Assembly: GCF_025399195.1 (NCBI RefSeq) | Contig: NW_026252111.1 | Span: 62,001 to 126,000 of the forward strand | Length of the DNA stretch: 64,000 nt | Source of the DNA: Umbelopsis ramanniana AG | Taxonomy: Eukaryota > Mucoromycota > Umbelopsidomycetes > Umbelopsidales > Umbelopsidaceae | Direction of reading: 5' to 3' | Shown here: in pieces, positions 46,672 to 57,678 of the stretch | Position numbering within the stretch: position 1 is the stretch's first letter | Layout: each line of letters opens with the position of its first letter | The notes under the pieces: model-generated | What the model saw: only the letters and a program-made list of their open reading frames with translations | Databases searched by the model: none | What the model was told of the DNA's origin: nothing | Program-made: the position numbers and the translations under genes

Positions 46672-48138
46672 CGTGAACTTTAGCAAGATAAATATTTTGC
46701 GTGCGGCGCGTTGTTTGTCAGTTGTGAACGCGCGCGCTTGGAAATTCATTTCACGTAGTCACATCCACAAACTCCGAGTCGTCCCTGCCAGATAAATTCA
46801 AGCCCACCCAAGCATCACGTTTTCGAACACGGTTCGCACTTTCTGACTTAGATGTACTGGAAGACTGCAGTATATAGGCGTATTACACCTGTTTTACTAT
46901 ATTTGTGCCCTTCACCGAGATACTTAAGGCTGCCAATATGCCTGTATAGCCAGATTCATAATAGACTACAATGGAAGATGTATATTGTTATGTCTTCTCT
47001 CTCATTCCTAATACTAGATTCAACTCTGATCACACCTCCTGGTGGAAGTAAAGAAGATAATCAGAATGCATGTGAGCCTCGGTTATCCAAAAAATATAGA
47101 ATATTACACAGGTGCGTCATTACCCCATAGGTGAATACCGTCAATGAAACATTTACACGCAATCCATTGTGCCGTTTGCTCACCGAGATTATATATTAGA
47201 CCACTAGTTACCAAGACACAGTGTGGCAGCGCTAATATCTCTTAAAACGATGACATTATGACGCCAAGATAAATTGCCGCTCATGTTTTTGGACCAAACA
47301 AAAAAGAAAAGTTTCCTTTGGACCACCCCGTAAATGGTCTGCAAACAAATCTCGACAGTTTAGCGAGTGCCAAATGGAATTGAAAATTATAAACTACAAA
47401 GAGTAGACCGATTGAGCTAGCTTCTTCTCTCATATTTGACCACCCCATTTTACATCCACCCCATCATAGTTTGAGCCAAGAGATGTCTCTAAACCATTCC
47501 TTTTTTCACACCGTGTCAGCAGATCTGCTGAAAAATTTAGGATAAATCGCTCTTAAAGTTTGGGTTGCGTCATAAATAGTTGAAAGAGGCATGAAGACAG
47601 ATTGATTTGCATACAATATTTTCATTGACTGTCTTGTAGCCATGCCGATCTATACGAAGAATGAAAGATCGGTTGTAAATTTTGGAATAACGGCATAGTG
47701 TCTTGAGTTTAAAAAGGGCTTTTTCGGTGAACTGATTCGTGCGAGAAATTCCCCCCAAGGACTAACGTTGCTGCTCACCTGACCAAGCTTAATAAGTTTT
47801 GTGATGGGGTGGCACTCGGCAAAGAATGGCTACAAGCCCTAAACTGTCTAGACGTCAATGCTAAGCCTGCATGATGAGAGCTTAGACCATTTTTACTAGT
47901 AACAGTGGAGATATCTATGAATTCTGGTGTGAACATCCGCCCCGCCGGTGTATTTTTCTCTTAGCCAAGCCGAGCATTTTCACATGTGAGAGAACAGGTT
48001 TAAAAATTCAGTCATGTGATGCGGCCAGTTGTTGAAAAGTGAGTGTAGTTCAAATTTGAAACCGCTTGCTATTTTTTTTGGCCCCACGTCGCCGTTTCCC
48101 CATTCCTTTTTACGCTTGGCGTTTTGAATTAGAACCCC
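46672..48138. promoter_or_regulatory. Divergent intergenic region PRI2 / OPI1
   Basis: 1.47 kb without a convincing gene. Near OPI1 it holds two CATGTG cores (47983-47988 and 48013-48018) and TTGGCCC at 48078-48084. The interval 46850-47900 shows only short unassigned frames. Confidence 0.5.
47977..48018. promoter_or_regulatory. Candidate UAS-INO/E-box pair upstream of OPI1
   Basis: TTTTCACATGT matches the yeast inositol-choline response consensus WYTTCAYRTGS at 10 of 11 positions. A second CATGTG lies 30 bp downstream. Both are 120-160 nt before the OPI1 ATG. In yeast, Opi1 represses genes driven by this element. Confidence 0.4.
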
Positions 48139-50007
48139 ATGGGCTATCAAGAAACGTCTTCATCGCCTCTTTCCTCACCTGAAAGCGCTTCAATCTACCA
48201 CTCGCCAATGTCCGTCAATGATCTATGTGGCGACACTCTCAATTCCGACCGACAAATGCACATTGATAAAGATGATCCAGACGTACAAGCAGCAGCCGAA
48301 GCTTTGGGAAGTATGGCCAGAGGTCTTCCTAACGGTTCATCAGGTAGAGCATTTCAACTACATTTCTTTCAATCACTGCTCTGTTGCTCTCTTCCGTGAA
48401 CAATGGTCCATGAGGCTGAGTTGCAATTTTCTCCAACAATCATCACATTGATCCGATAAGCGATAGCCATGTACTGACCATTTTTTCTAACTAGGTGTTT
48501 CCACATCTTCATCCACATCATCCTCCGTTTCCACTTCTGTAAGTAGGGAAAGTGATGTTCGCCAAGGTCCTTTGTCACCACCGCCACAGCGTTTCATGTC
48601 TCGTGTTTCGTCACTTCCTTTGGTCAATTCCGCAATCAAGGTGTACGAACAAGGAAAGGCATCTAATCGGGTGCTGAATTACGGTGCCGGACTGGTGGAA
48701 TCCAGTGTCAAAACGATTGCTGCTCCACTCTATGGCACACTAGGAAAGCATGTAAGAATTGAATGTCTTTTTTGTTATTTTCCTTAGATGTACCCCTATG
48801 TTTCACACTAACCAATTGCGTGCGATCTATTTCAGATTGAAGACCGATATAACGCTCACAAGGAAGATGAACTAAAGCAAGAAGAAGAAGACGAAGCCGC
48901 CACTGCTGCAGCTATTGCCCTAGCTAGAGCCTCCTTGCATGATGTTGACAGCCGGAAAGACTTACGCAGACGAAAGCATCGTGACAGTGATGATGAAGAT
49001 TTAGACATGGATCGTACGTTATCCTCAAAAATTTTTTATCCTCTTTTTTTTTTTCAACAACAATCGTTCTAATATCTTACCTTGACATGACCGTCATTGC
49101 AGAATCCATGAAATCTAGGTCCAGAACAACATCGCGTTCGACATCTCCTCGACGTAGCCCACATCAAAACCATATAGCGTTGACACCTATCAATCGACGT
49201 CAAGAGCAAGTTTCACGCAGTCGGTGGCAACAGCTGGTCGTTGGAGCGGGTTCTGCTGCAGGAACAACTGTGGCCGTTGTTAGCGAAGAGAGTATGCGAT
49301 GCCTAAAATATTGTCTGAGTTGGTTACAGGTAATTTATATTTATATATTATTCCATGTGTTTCATTCGTTTTTCGGTCACACCATGAAGGAAACTAAACA
49401 TTCATCAACCACCTTTTAGTACGCTATCAAGCATATTGAGCAACAAATGGGATTTTTGAGAGTGTTTCTGGTGTCACTGGCCAAATCGAAGGCTACGGCA
49501 GAAAACGATCAGGCGTCAGGTACGGTGATGGCTCCCCCAGACATATCCAAACTGGACGCTATCAAAAAAGAAGTCATCGACACCCTACGAAAAGTTGTAG
49601 AAGTGATATCAAAGTATGCTGGTTCATCTTTACCCGAGCAGGCTCGATCGGCGGTTCGAGGGTTCATCCTTTCTCTACCTAATCGTTGGGCTAGTGTTAA
49701 TCAGTCGGCGGCCAATTCACCTACCATTGGACCTCAGCGAGACGGGCACGCTCATGAAACGGCGATTAAATTGATGAACTTTGGAACCGAAAGCGTAGAG
49801 ATGTTGAATGGTGTGGAAGCTGTATTCGGTGACACTGTGGAGCGAGCAGAGACTTGGCTTGATAGACTACGTGTTATTGGCGTTGTCAAGACAAAGCAGG
49901 ACTCCACTCAGCACGAAGCAAAAAAACGAAAGAACCATGAACAAGATATCATTGCACCACCTATTATTCAAACTTCTTCACCTCATGAAACTGGCAAAAC
50001 GAAATGA
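48139..50007 (+). CDS. OPI1: Opi1-family transcriptional regulator of phospholipid genes
   Basis: In yeast, Opi1 binds phosphatidic acid at the ER and represses inositol/choline-responsive genes when released. Exons: one from 48139 ending near 48343, then four more to the TGA at 50005-50007. The N-terminus has DDPDVQAAAEALGSMARGLP. The family core is RFMSRVSSLPLVNSAIKVYE, SNRVLNYGAGLVESSVKTIA, then a basic Ser/Arg stretch (KSRSRTTSRSTSPRRSPH) and SRWQQLVVGAGSAAGTTVAV with SEESMRCLKYCLSWLQYA. The C-terminal helices include LDAIKKEVIDTLRKVVEVIS and ETAIKLMNFGTESVEMLNG. No leucine zipper was obvious. Confidence 0.93.
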
Positions 50008-51162
50008 TTCAACCAACTGAACATTTCTTTCTCACTCAAAACGATTCATAATTTCTTCTCTCCATATATCCCCCATCCCCTCATGTTCCTCCATTCTTGA
50101 AACAATTACCTAAAGATACTTTTTTTTTTCGTCCTTCCAACCAACCTGTATTCATGTAAATAAAGATACTGTTTATTCTTTGAATTTTTTTTTTTCAGTT
50201 CAACCGGACTTTTCCTCCATTCATTCTTTCTACTTCGCTCAAGTTCAATTAAACCAAAGATTCTCTCCCTACAGTCATGCGATAAATCGTTTGATCCGTT
50301 TTAGTGTCATAGATTGATACATGCTTGTCTAAATTGAGCAACCAAACTGACGGTTCTGCTTATGATGCATGATATGGCATCTCGCGATGGGCAAAACCCA
50401 CGTTGTTAACGTCGGACGTTGACTTGGCACTAATGCGGCTTCGGAACAGTTCAACGCCGATATACGAACCAAAATTTTTTTTGGTTTTTTTTTTTTACTA
50501 AGGTATGAGGTACAAGGTATTCAAGGTTTATGATTAGAGCCGTACACCTTGTCAAGGATATCTGTTATTTTTTGATAGAAAAGGGAATTTAAGACAAACG
50601 GTGTGTAACTTCCCACGTTGACAGCTTAGATAGGTGATTGTATTCTTCACAAGATATGTCACCCCCATAGATACGCTGTGGTCAGGTCATGGGCCAAATG
50701 AAAAGATAAAATAAAGATTAGCAACACTCAGTTACCCGCATAGCTTAATCGCGCAAAATGAGGGGAAGGTTGTTATCGATGAGTTGATGGCAATGATACA
50801 GTACTGAAAAGAAAGAGCGCCTTTGAATTGATCAATCAAATTGCTGATGAGCTTATTAGCGGCTCGGTGTTTAACAAGTTGCAATGTCGGGGGGGGGGAC
50901 CCTGGTTTTGACGTGATAGAAAATTTTTATATGATACAGCGTCATAAGTAAGATACAGCGTCATTATCTTAGAGGGGGGCCCGTCGGAGACTAAGATAAA
51001 CCACATAATGTTCAACTTCCGTTCAAAGGGTTGGCCCGGGTGCTCTGGCAAATGCCTAAATCTGCTTCAAGATAACCGGGTGCTTCATTCATATATAAAG
51101 AGTCGCCTTCGTCCACTTCATTCAGCTCATCAACTCAATTCAACTCACAACTTCAATCAAAT
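50008..51162. other. Intergenic region with homopolymers and short repeats
   Basis: 1.15 kb. It holds the OPI1 3' end, a run of ten G (50889-50898), a direct repeat of GATACAGCGTCAT near 50935-50965, an AACCAAAA..TTTTGGTT inverted repeat near 50467-50486, TTGGCCC at 51031 and a TATA box at 51092. No gene. Confidence 0.5.
51092..51099 (+). promoter_or_regulatory. TATA box (TATATAAA)
   Basis: 71 nt upstream of the ATG at 51163, followed by a short C/T/A-rich leader without ATG. This is a textbook fungal core promoter and supports expression of the small ORF. Confidence 0.6.
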
Positions 51163-51375
51163 ATGCTCTCTTTGGTCTCTGCTAAATCTGTCGCCGCCAC
51201 CTCTTTGGCCTCCACTGTCGCCCTTGTCACCTATGTTCGTGCAACTGCATCTCCTTCTCAAGTACCATCTCACATGATGACCACAAAGCCTTTGGCTGAG
51301 CGAATCGAGCACTGGAAAGCTTACAATAACGGAATTGGCATGATCGATGTCAGTCGTAGCTGCGGTGGTCTCTAA
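51163..51375 (+). CDS. Small 70-residue protein of unknown function
   Basis: Intronless, ATG to TAA. The N-terminal part is small, hydroxylated and hydrophobic (MLSLVSAKSVAATSLASTVA, LVTYVRA), like a mitochondrial presequence or weak membrane anchor. The rest is KPLAERIEHWKAYNNGIGMI then DVSRSCGGL. A TATA box 71 nt upstream and a leader free of ATG argue that it is transcribed. An antisense frame overlaps it but has no promoter signal. No family recognised. Confidence 0.6.
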   Translation: MLSLVSAKSVAATSLASTVALVTYVRATASPSQVPSHMMTTKPLAERIEHWKAYNNGIGMIDVSRSCGGL

Positions 51376-51712
51376 TTGAATCCAATCATATACAAACAAG
51401 CACTTTTCGTTTACCCTCCCGCACTGTACATTGCATTTTCTTTTCATTCATTCTATTCCAAAGAGTTTAGACACATCCTGTTTCGATTACTCTTGTATCA
51501 TATTTTTCCATTTCTTTATTTCAATACAAAATATACCAATTTTGCTGGCAAAATTTGACTGAATATGCATAATGAATTTTTCTCACGAGACTGAGTTTGG
51601 GCCATGTAAAAAAGCCTTGTTGACCAGCCTTATCGACACACCGTCGGTATACCAATCATCCCAATTTGTTCCTCCTCGTGTGTTTCCTTTCTTTGCTATT
51701 GCTTTGTCCGCT
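51376..51712. other. Short intergenic stretch before the Paladin gene
   Basis: 337 bp, T-rich. An in-frame upstream ATG at 51572 would lengthen the Paladin protein by 47 residues. I take it as 5' UTR or alternative start. Confidence 0.4.
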
Positions 51713-54700
51713 ATGGCTACTAGTCCCCCAGATCACAATAAATCTGTCTTGCCCATGGTGCAAAGCCCTCCTTCATACCAAGTTCAGCGCAAAGGATCTC
51801 TACCCACTAATCGAAAGACTCAGCGATCTAATAGTCGTACTAATTCAGATCAAGCTCAGACTCAACGATCACCATTCATACCCTCTCGTATAGCTTCCGT
51901 GCACTCCCAGCCTACCCAAAGGTCCTTGTCAACCGACGACGGCTATGCAAACCATACGTTGGTAGCTAAGCCATTCACGGCTCAGCATGATCCAAAACGG
52001 CTGTTGAACGTCGTGACCAGCGTTGTCAAAACCAGGTCCGGGAGTGTACTATCTAGAAATACCATATTGAAAATGGATCATTTCCCAAGTGGTACATACG
52101 AGGCACTTTTATGGACGTTAATGCACACAGTATATTAATGCTATCTTCGATAGGTGCTCATTCTAATCTTGATTTCCATCTGCAAGGAGCTCCCAACTTT
52201 CGTATGGTGGATTTGAATGTCTACGGTGTTGCTCAACCAACGGTATGAAATTAGCTGTCACCACCCCTTTGTTTGATGACTAGCTAGTCGTGATTTTGAC
52301 CTGTCTGACTCATTGTAAATATTTTTATTTTTTCCAGGTCATTGGCTTGTCAACAATCTTAGCCTTATTAAACTGTCACCCAAAGAGTCATGGCAAAGCG
52401 CAATGTGCCTGGTAAGCCATCTATACCAGCTAGTTATCCAATCAGCACCTCCCGATTACGTTTTCTAATTGCCTTATTCGTGAAAGGTTTTCTACCCGCG
52501 AAGAGCCACTAGGTAGGACCAAGTGTTTGACAGAACGATAAATGAGGGGGCGTCCTTATCGTTTTAAAGTAAGCTAATGCTCCCTTTCAGTTTATCTAAA
52601 CGGAACCCCCTATGTGCTCCGAGAGTATACAAAGCCTCTACAGAACATAAGGGCGTATTATGGCATGAATTCGCAACGCCTTGAAAAAATGGAGGAGCGA
52701 TTGAAAGCGGATGTAGTGAAAGAAACTGCTAAATTTGGTGGCCTTGTCTTGGTTCATCAAGAGCTTTGTAAGATGCCATTTTTTTTCCATCTTGTAGTAT
52801 GACAACGGGATTTCAAATGCTGATGCAAATATTATGATCCTTCTAGTGGATGGCACGGTGGTTCCTTGCTGGTTATCTGCAGATTCCATTCAAACGCCGA
52901 AAGAAGGTCAGTTGCATTTCAGGTCCAGAAAATTAAAAAGGTGGCTGGATTATTGAGTATCATCAGTACATTAGTATTTCAAAAGTTTCAGGAACAAAAT
53001 TACCGCCTCCAATATTTCCGCATACCTATATGTCCTGATCAGTCACCGGGCGATAACTACCTTGATGAATATGTCAGAATCATCAAAACCTTGGAACCCA
53101 CCGATCCCCTGATCTTTAATTGTGGCATGGGCGTCGTTCGTAGTAAGTAGTTTCTCACGTTGGTACATTTTGGTTCATGTACTCGTTCGCTCCTGGGCTC
53201 ACCATGCATCTATAGCGACGGTTGGTATGATTGTGGCGCAAATCATTAGGAGAACTCAGTTAATTGAACGTGGTATGCCTGATCCATTCCCAATCATTGG
53301 CTGGCAATACAGTCATGCAGTTGATGGCGATGTCGATGCCGCAGTGCCTATGGCACCAGAGCTTGTAAAAGGATTGGAGGAAGCTGCAGAAAAGAACAGT
53401 CAAACTAGAGCACTACTACGCCTTGTCTACGTACTTGAAAAAGGTAGACTTGCCATTCCACACTGAAATCCACAGCTTTGATACGCATAGAGGATAATAA
53501 CATGTTCATATTGTAGGGTTGGATTCGAAAATGTCACCACACTCTGCCATTGAATGGGCACTTGCTCGTGGGCAGTCTATTGATGCCTTACGACAGGCCA
53601 TCATGGGCAATTATACTAGCATTGTTGCGCTGTCATCCACGCTGGAGAGTGGAAGTTACAGTAAAAAATTGCTAGATGAGATCATTGACCGATGTAAGCA
53701 TTTCGAAATGATATGTTGAGATAATGCTTATTTTAGCTTACTGTGGTATTCTGCATTGACTAGCCGATGCTGTGGTCAACCTTCGAGAAGACATTCTGAT
53801 GAACCGCATCAGACAAACCACAGTATCTTCCAACCAGCAAGAATACGATCCAAACAACAATGAATATTTGGCGAAAGCTTTGGCTGGTCTGGAAAGATAT
53901 TTCTTTTTGCTCATTTTCACGTCTTATATCAACGAGTCTGAGGACACGGGATTTGCAATGCGATTTTCAGATTGGGTGAAGGGACGCTCTGAGATATGGA
54001 GCATGATGCAAAAGCTTCGTCGGAAAGGCCCTCAGCTGTATCTGTTCCGACCAGTCGAAGACCTTAGTGCCCTCGGAAATGGAAGAGATAACCGATCCAG
54101 AGCAAATAATTCAAGCTCCTTTGGCCATAATACTGGCATGTTTGGGATGACTGACCAAAACGAAAGCAGAGTTGCTGGAGAGGTTGAGGGATATGCCTTG
54201 AAGGTGAGTTCTAGTCTCTTTAAATTGTCATCCGTCAGTTTACTTTCGATGGTTTTATTTAACCAGCTTGGTATAAATTATAGGCAAGATCCGGTTCTGT
54301 CCTTACCTCGCATACAATTCTCAAAGTTGATTTTTGGCAGAGCCAATGGGTGCCACAAGAAGAACAACACCAAAGTGCGCTGTTTTCGCCTATGGCATCT
54401 CCAAATGTACAGCTTGATGGTTTTATCGAAAGACACCAACTTGCTACCGGTTACGACGGCTTTATGATTGAAGGTGCTTCCAACTTCCGTCGCATCCCGC
54501 ATACTGCAGTTCATGCCGTTGCACAGCCCACCATTGAAGGTTTAAAGGTTCTTCTTCGAAAAATGAGAAGGGATCGTGGACAGGGTGAAACTATTTTATG
54601 GATTAATCTTCGAGAAGAACCTATCATTTACATCAATGGAATACCTTACGTCCTACGTGATCGCTACTTCACACTTCGCAACATTCGTGCCTATTCTGGA

Positions 54701-57363
54701 ATTACTTCTAGCCGACTAGAGATGCTTGAACAACGACTAAAAGAAGACGTTATTACTGAAACTCTCAACTACGACGGTCGCATTCTACTGCACGGTGAAG
54801 ACTCAGACGGCAATGTTCGCGCTGTTTGGGAAGATGTGCATGTCGACGATATATTGACGGTCAAGGATGTCATGGAATTAGTAGTAGAGGATGTTTCAAA
54901 TGATTCCGACAGCGACAGCGTTTCTAAAGGCGATATGGCTATCAAGTTCATGTACTATCGAGTTCCAGTCACCGCTGAGAAACCACCGGAATGGAAGGAT
55001 TTTGATGACATGCGCAACTTGATCGCCAGCGCTGAGCATCCTGACAACAGTATTGTTCTGTAAGAATTTATATCAACATTCTGCATCAACTCACGTTTGA
55101 TAGCATTTTCTGACAACATTCGTTTATACCTCTAGGAACTGCCAAGTTGGACTTGGAAGATCAACCACTGGTAAGTCTGATGATCTCCAACACAACATAG
55201 TTTGTAACCTTGGGCCTAACATGACTTTGTACTTGCAGGAACGGTTATAGCAACCTTGTTAACATCTTGGATCTACCCTGGAATCTCAACCCAAAAAGCA
55301 GAAGATGTCGACCATGAGGTTTCACAACGACCTCGTCTTAACTATCAGCTTATTAATAGCTTGCTGCGTGTGATCAAGAACGGATTAGAAGTCAAATCAG
55401 TGGTGGACGATGCTATCGACCGATGTGGCCGCTTCCTCAATCTTCGCGATGTGATTGAGGACATGCATGTCCAAGCTGAGAACGAGACCGACGAAGCATT
55501 GAAGAAACGCACCATCAAGAAGGGCATTACGGCGCTTGAACGCTACTTCTTGCTCATTTGCTTCCAATCTTATCTCGACCAGACTTCTCCTGAAGCTGTA
55601 GGAGATACTGAAACGTTTGAAACTTGGATGAAGCGTCATCCAGAGCTGAGCACCATTTTACTTGAAACCCGCAAGGACGATATCGAACTCATTGTACCAG
55701 TTGAAAGCTCCATCGGTGACGGATTGGCCTTGGAGAGCGAAGTGACTGGTGTAGTCAGCTCACGACACGGTCAAGTGTTGGCACAGCAGACTATTTTGAA
55801 ACATGACGCATTCCCCGGCTGCCAAAAGATGAGCCTTCGTGAAAAAGTGGATGGAGCACCTAATTACCGACGAGTCGAAGCGAAGGGTATTAAAGCTGCT
55901 GTTAAATATTCAAATCTCAGATCCAGTACCAGCGGTCTACAACATGACATGGAACTAGATGACTTTTCATCCCTTTCACCTCCATATATCTGCGGTTGCG
56001 CCATGCCCACCAAAGATGCCATCAAAAAAGTTCTCGCCAAGATGGATGCTGGCCCAGGTGGCAAGCGTAAAGTATTGTGGACATGTTTACGTGAAGAACC
56101 AGTCCTTTATGTCAATAAGCGACCCTATGTACTGCGTCTCTCGCACGATCCATTGAAAAACCTGGAAACCACTGGCATTGCCAAAGAGAGAGTTGAGGGA
56201 ATGGAAAACCGCATGAAATCGGATGTTCTGGAGGAACTCAAAGTATATAATGGGCGACTACTCCTGCACGACGAAGAAACCACTGAAAAGGGAGGATTTA
56301 TCATTTTGGTAAGTAAGGGGATGGGGTTGGACATGCTGCTATTGTTTCATTCACGATGATATACTTATTTTTTCTCACTCATAATGTACAGCCTCAATGG
56401 GAAACGGTTCCCGTTGAAATGGTGGAAACACCAGGTGATGTTTTCAAGTCTATTATAGAGGAAGGATACCAAGTTGATTACCTCAGAATCCCAATGTACG
56501 TGGGCTGAAAAAGTCGGTCATATACCATTATAATTGTAACTAATAACGCTCACCTCATCCATTATTAGAACGGACGAACAGGCACCTATTCCGGATGTGT
56601 TTGACCAATTGATCAGAAGAATGCAAAATGCTAACACAGGTGTCGACGTATTGTTCAACTGCCAAATGGGGTAAAGTATCTCTTGAATTATTAGCAACTA
56701 TAATCATGGAAAGTATGATACTGACAAGCTGTTTGTTTTCAAAGACGAGGACGAACGACCACTGGTATGGTCACAGCATGCCTTATGACCATGATATTGA
56801 AGAACGATTTGGTGATGGACATGACTAGTTCTTATGTGGTCGAAAGCTCAACAACTCCATTGGCCTCAACTGCCGATCTGGGCGAGTTGTCGCTATATAA
56901 TCTTGACGAAGATGAGGCTCACCAAGCTGCTGAACGATATACAAATGGCGAGTACAAGATTATTCTCCAACTTGTCAGTGCGCTCACCTATGGCAAGCTG
57001 GCTAAGAGGCTTACCGATCACGCCATCAACGAGTGCGACCACATGCAGAACTTGCGAAAGGCTATTTATGATTACAAACTTCGCTTGGATGCACTAGAGG
57101 TTGGCTCACAGAAGTACCATGCTACACGAGAAGTCGGACTCAATTACCTGGTGCGCTACTTCTACTTGATTGTCTTTGCAAACTACTTACTAGAAGAAAT
57201 GGTCCATCAGGATGATGGATCCTCTGATGATGGCGATCATGACACTAATGAAGAAACAATTCTGGATGACGAGGCTAAGAAAATCATTACATTTTCTCAA
57301 TGGCTCAAGGGTCGCCGGGAAATTACAAATATTATCAAGCTCAATTCTATCGATTTTGAGTAG
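51713..57363 (+). CDS. Paladin-type protein with three Cys-phosphatase repeats
   Basis: Large cysteine-dependent phosphatase-like protein of the Paladin (PALD1) family; vertebrate paladin has been reported to act on phosphoinositides. The start MATSPPDHNKSVLPM is followed by a disordered Ser/Gln-rich leader. Three repeats each open with R-S-G-S-V-L-x-x-x-T-I-L-K and continue G-A-P-N-F/Y-R, a L/I-R-E-E-P-x-x-Y-x-N-x-x-P-Y-V-L-R block and a CX5R loop. The loops are NCGMGVVRTT (codon split near 53143), NCQVGLGRSTT (near 55141) and NCQMGRGRTTTG (split near 56671/56744). Between them are helical parts such as LARGQSIDALRQAIMGNYTS, KSVVDDAIDRCGRFLNLRDV and ARSGSVLTSHTILK. About 18 exons. The last stretch is acidic and ends N-S-I-D-F-E. 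Repeat 1 has the most altered loop. Confidence 0.9.
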
Positions 57364-57678
57364 TGGTTGTTGGTCAATTGGTAAAAGTCATCCTTTATAT
57401 ATAATTAGCAATATCTTAAATTTGCATGCAAGATCTCTTTCTTTCGTTTAAAATATCATTTTGCGCAGACATTCACCCATTGCATTGTAATGAAAAATAC
57501 ATATGTTCACAACTTGATTGTCCTAATTTTTTTTATTTTTTTTGGAATACAATGCGTTGGCTAACAAACCCATGTCAAGTCACAAAATTTCTGGGCCAAC
57601 AAAAAAAAAGGGCCAAAAGTTTGAGGCTACTGCCAGCTCAGCTTGACAACTAACCGCCAAACCCCGAGATTGCGAACC
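57364..57678. promoter_or_regulatory. Intergenic stretch with two GGGCCAA motifs
   Basis: 315 bp. GGGCCAA occurs at 57593-57599 and 57610-57616, 80 and 63 nt before the prolyl-tRNA synthetase ATG, separated by an A run. No gene. Confidence 0.45.

Noticed and set aside
50467-50486. AACCAAAA..TTTTGGTT inverted repeat
   Set aside because: Built from A/T homopolymers; no element boundaries or target site duplication.
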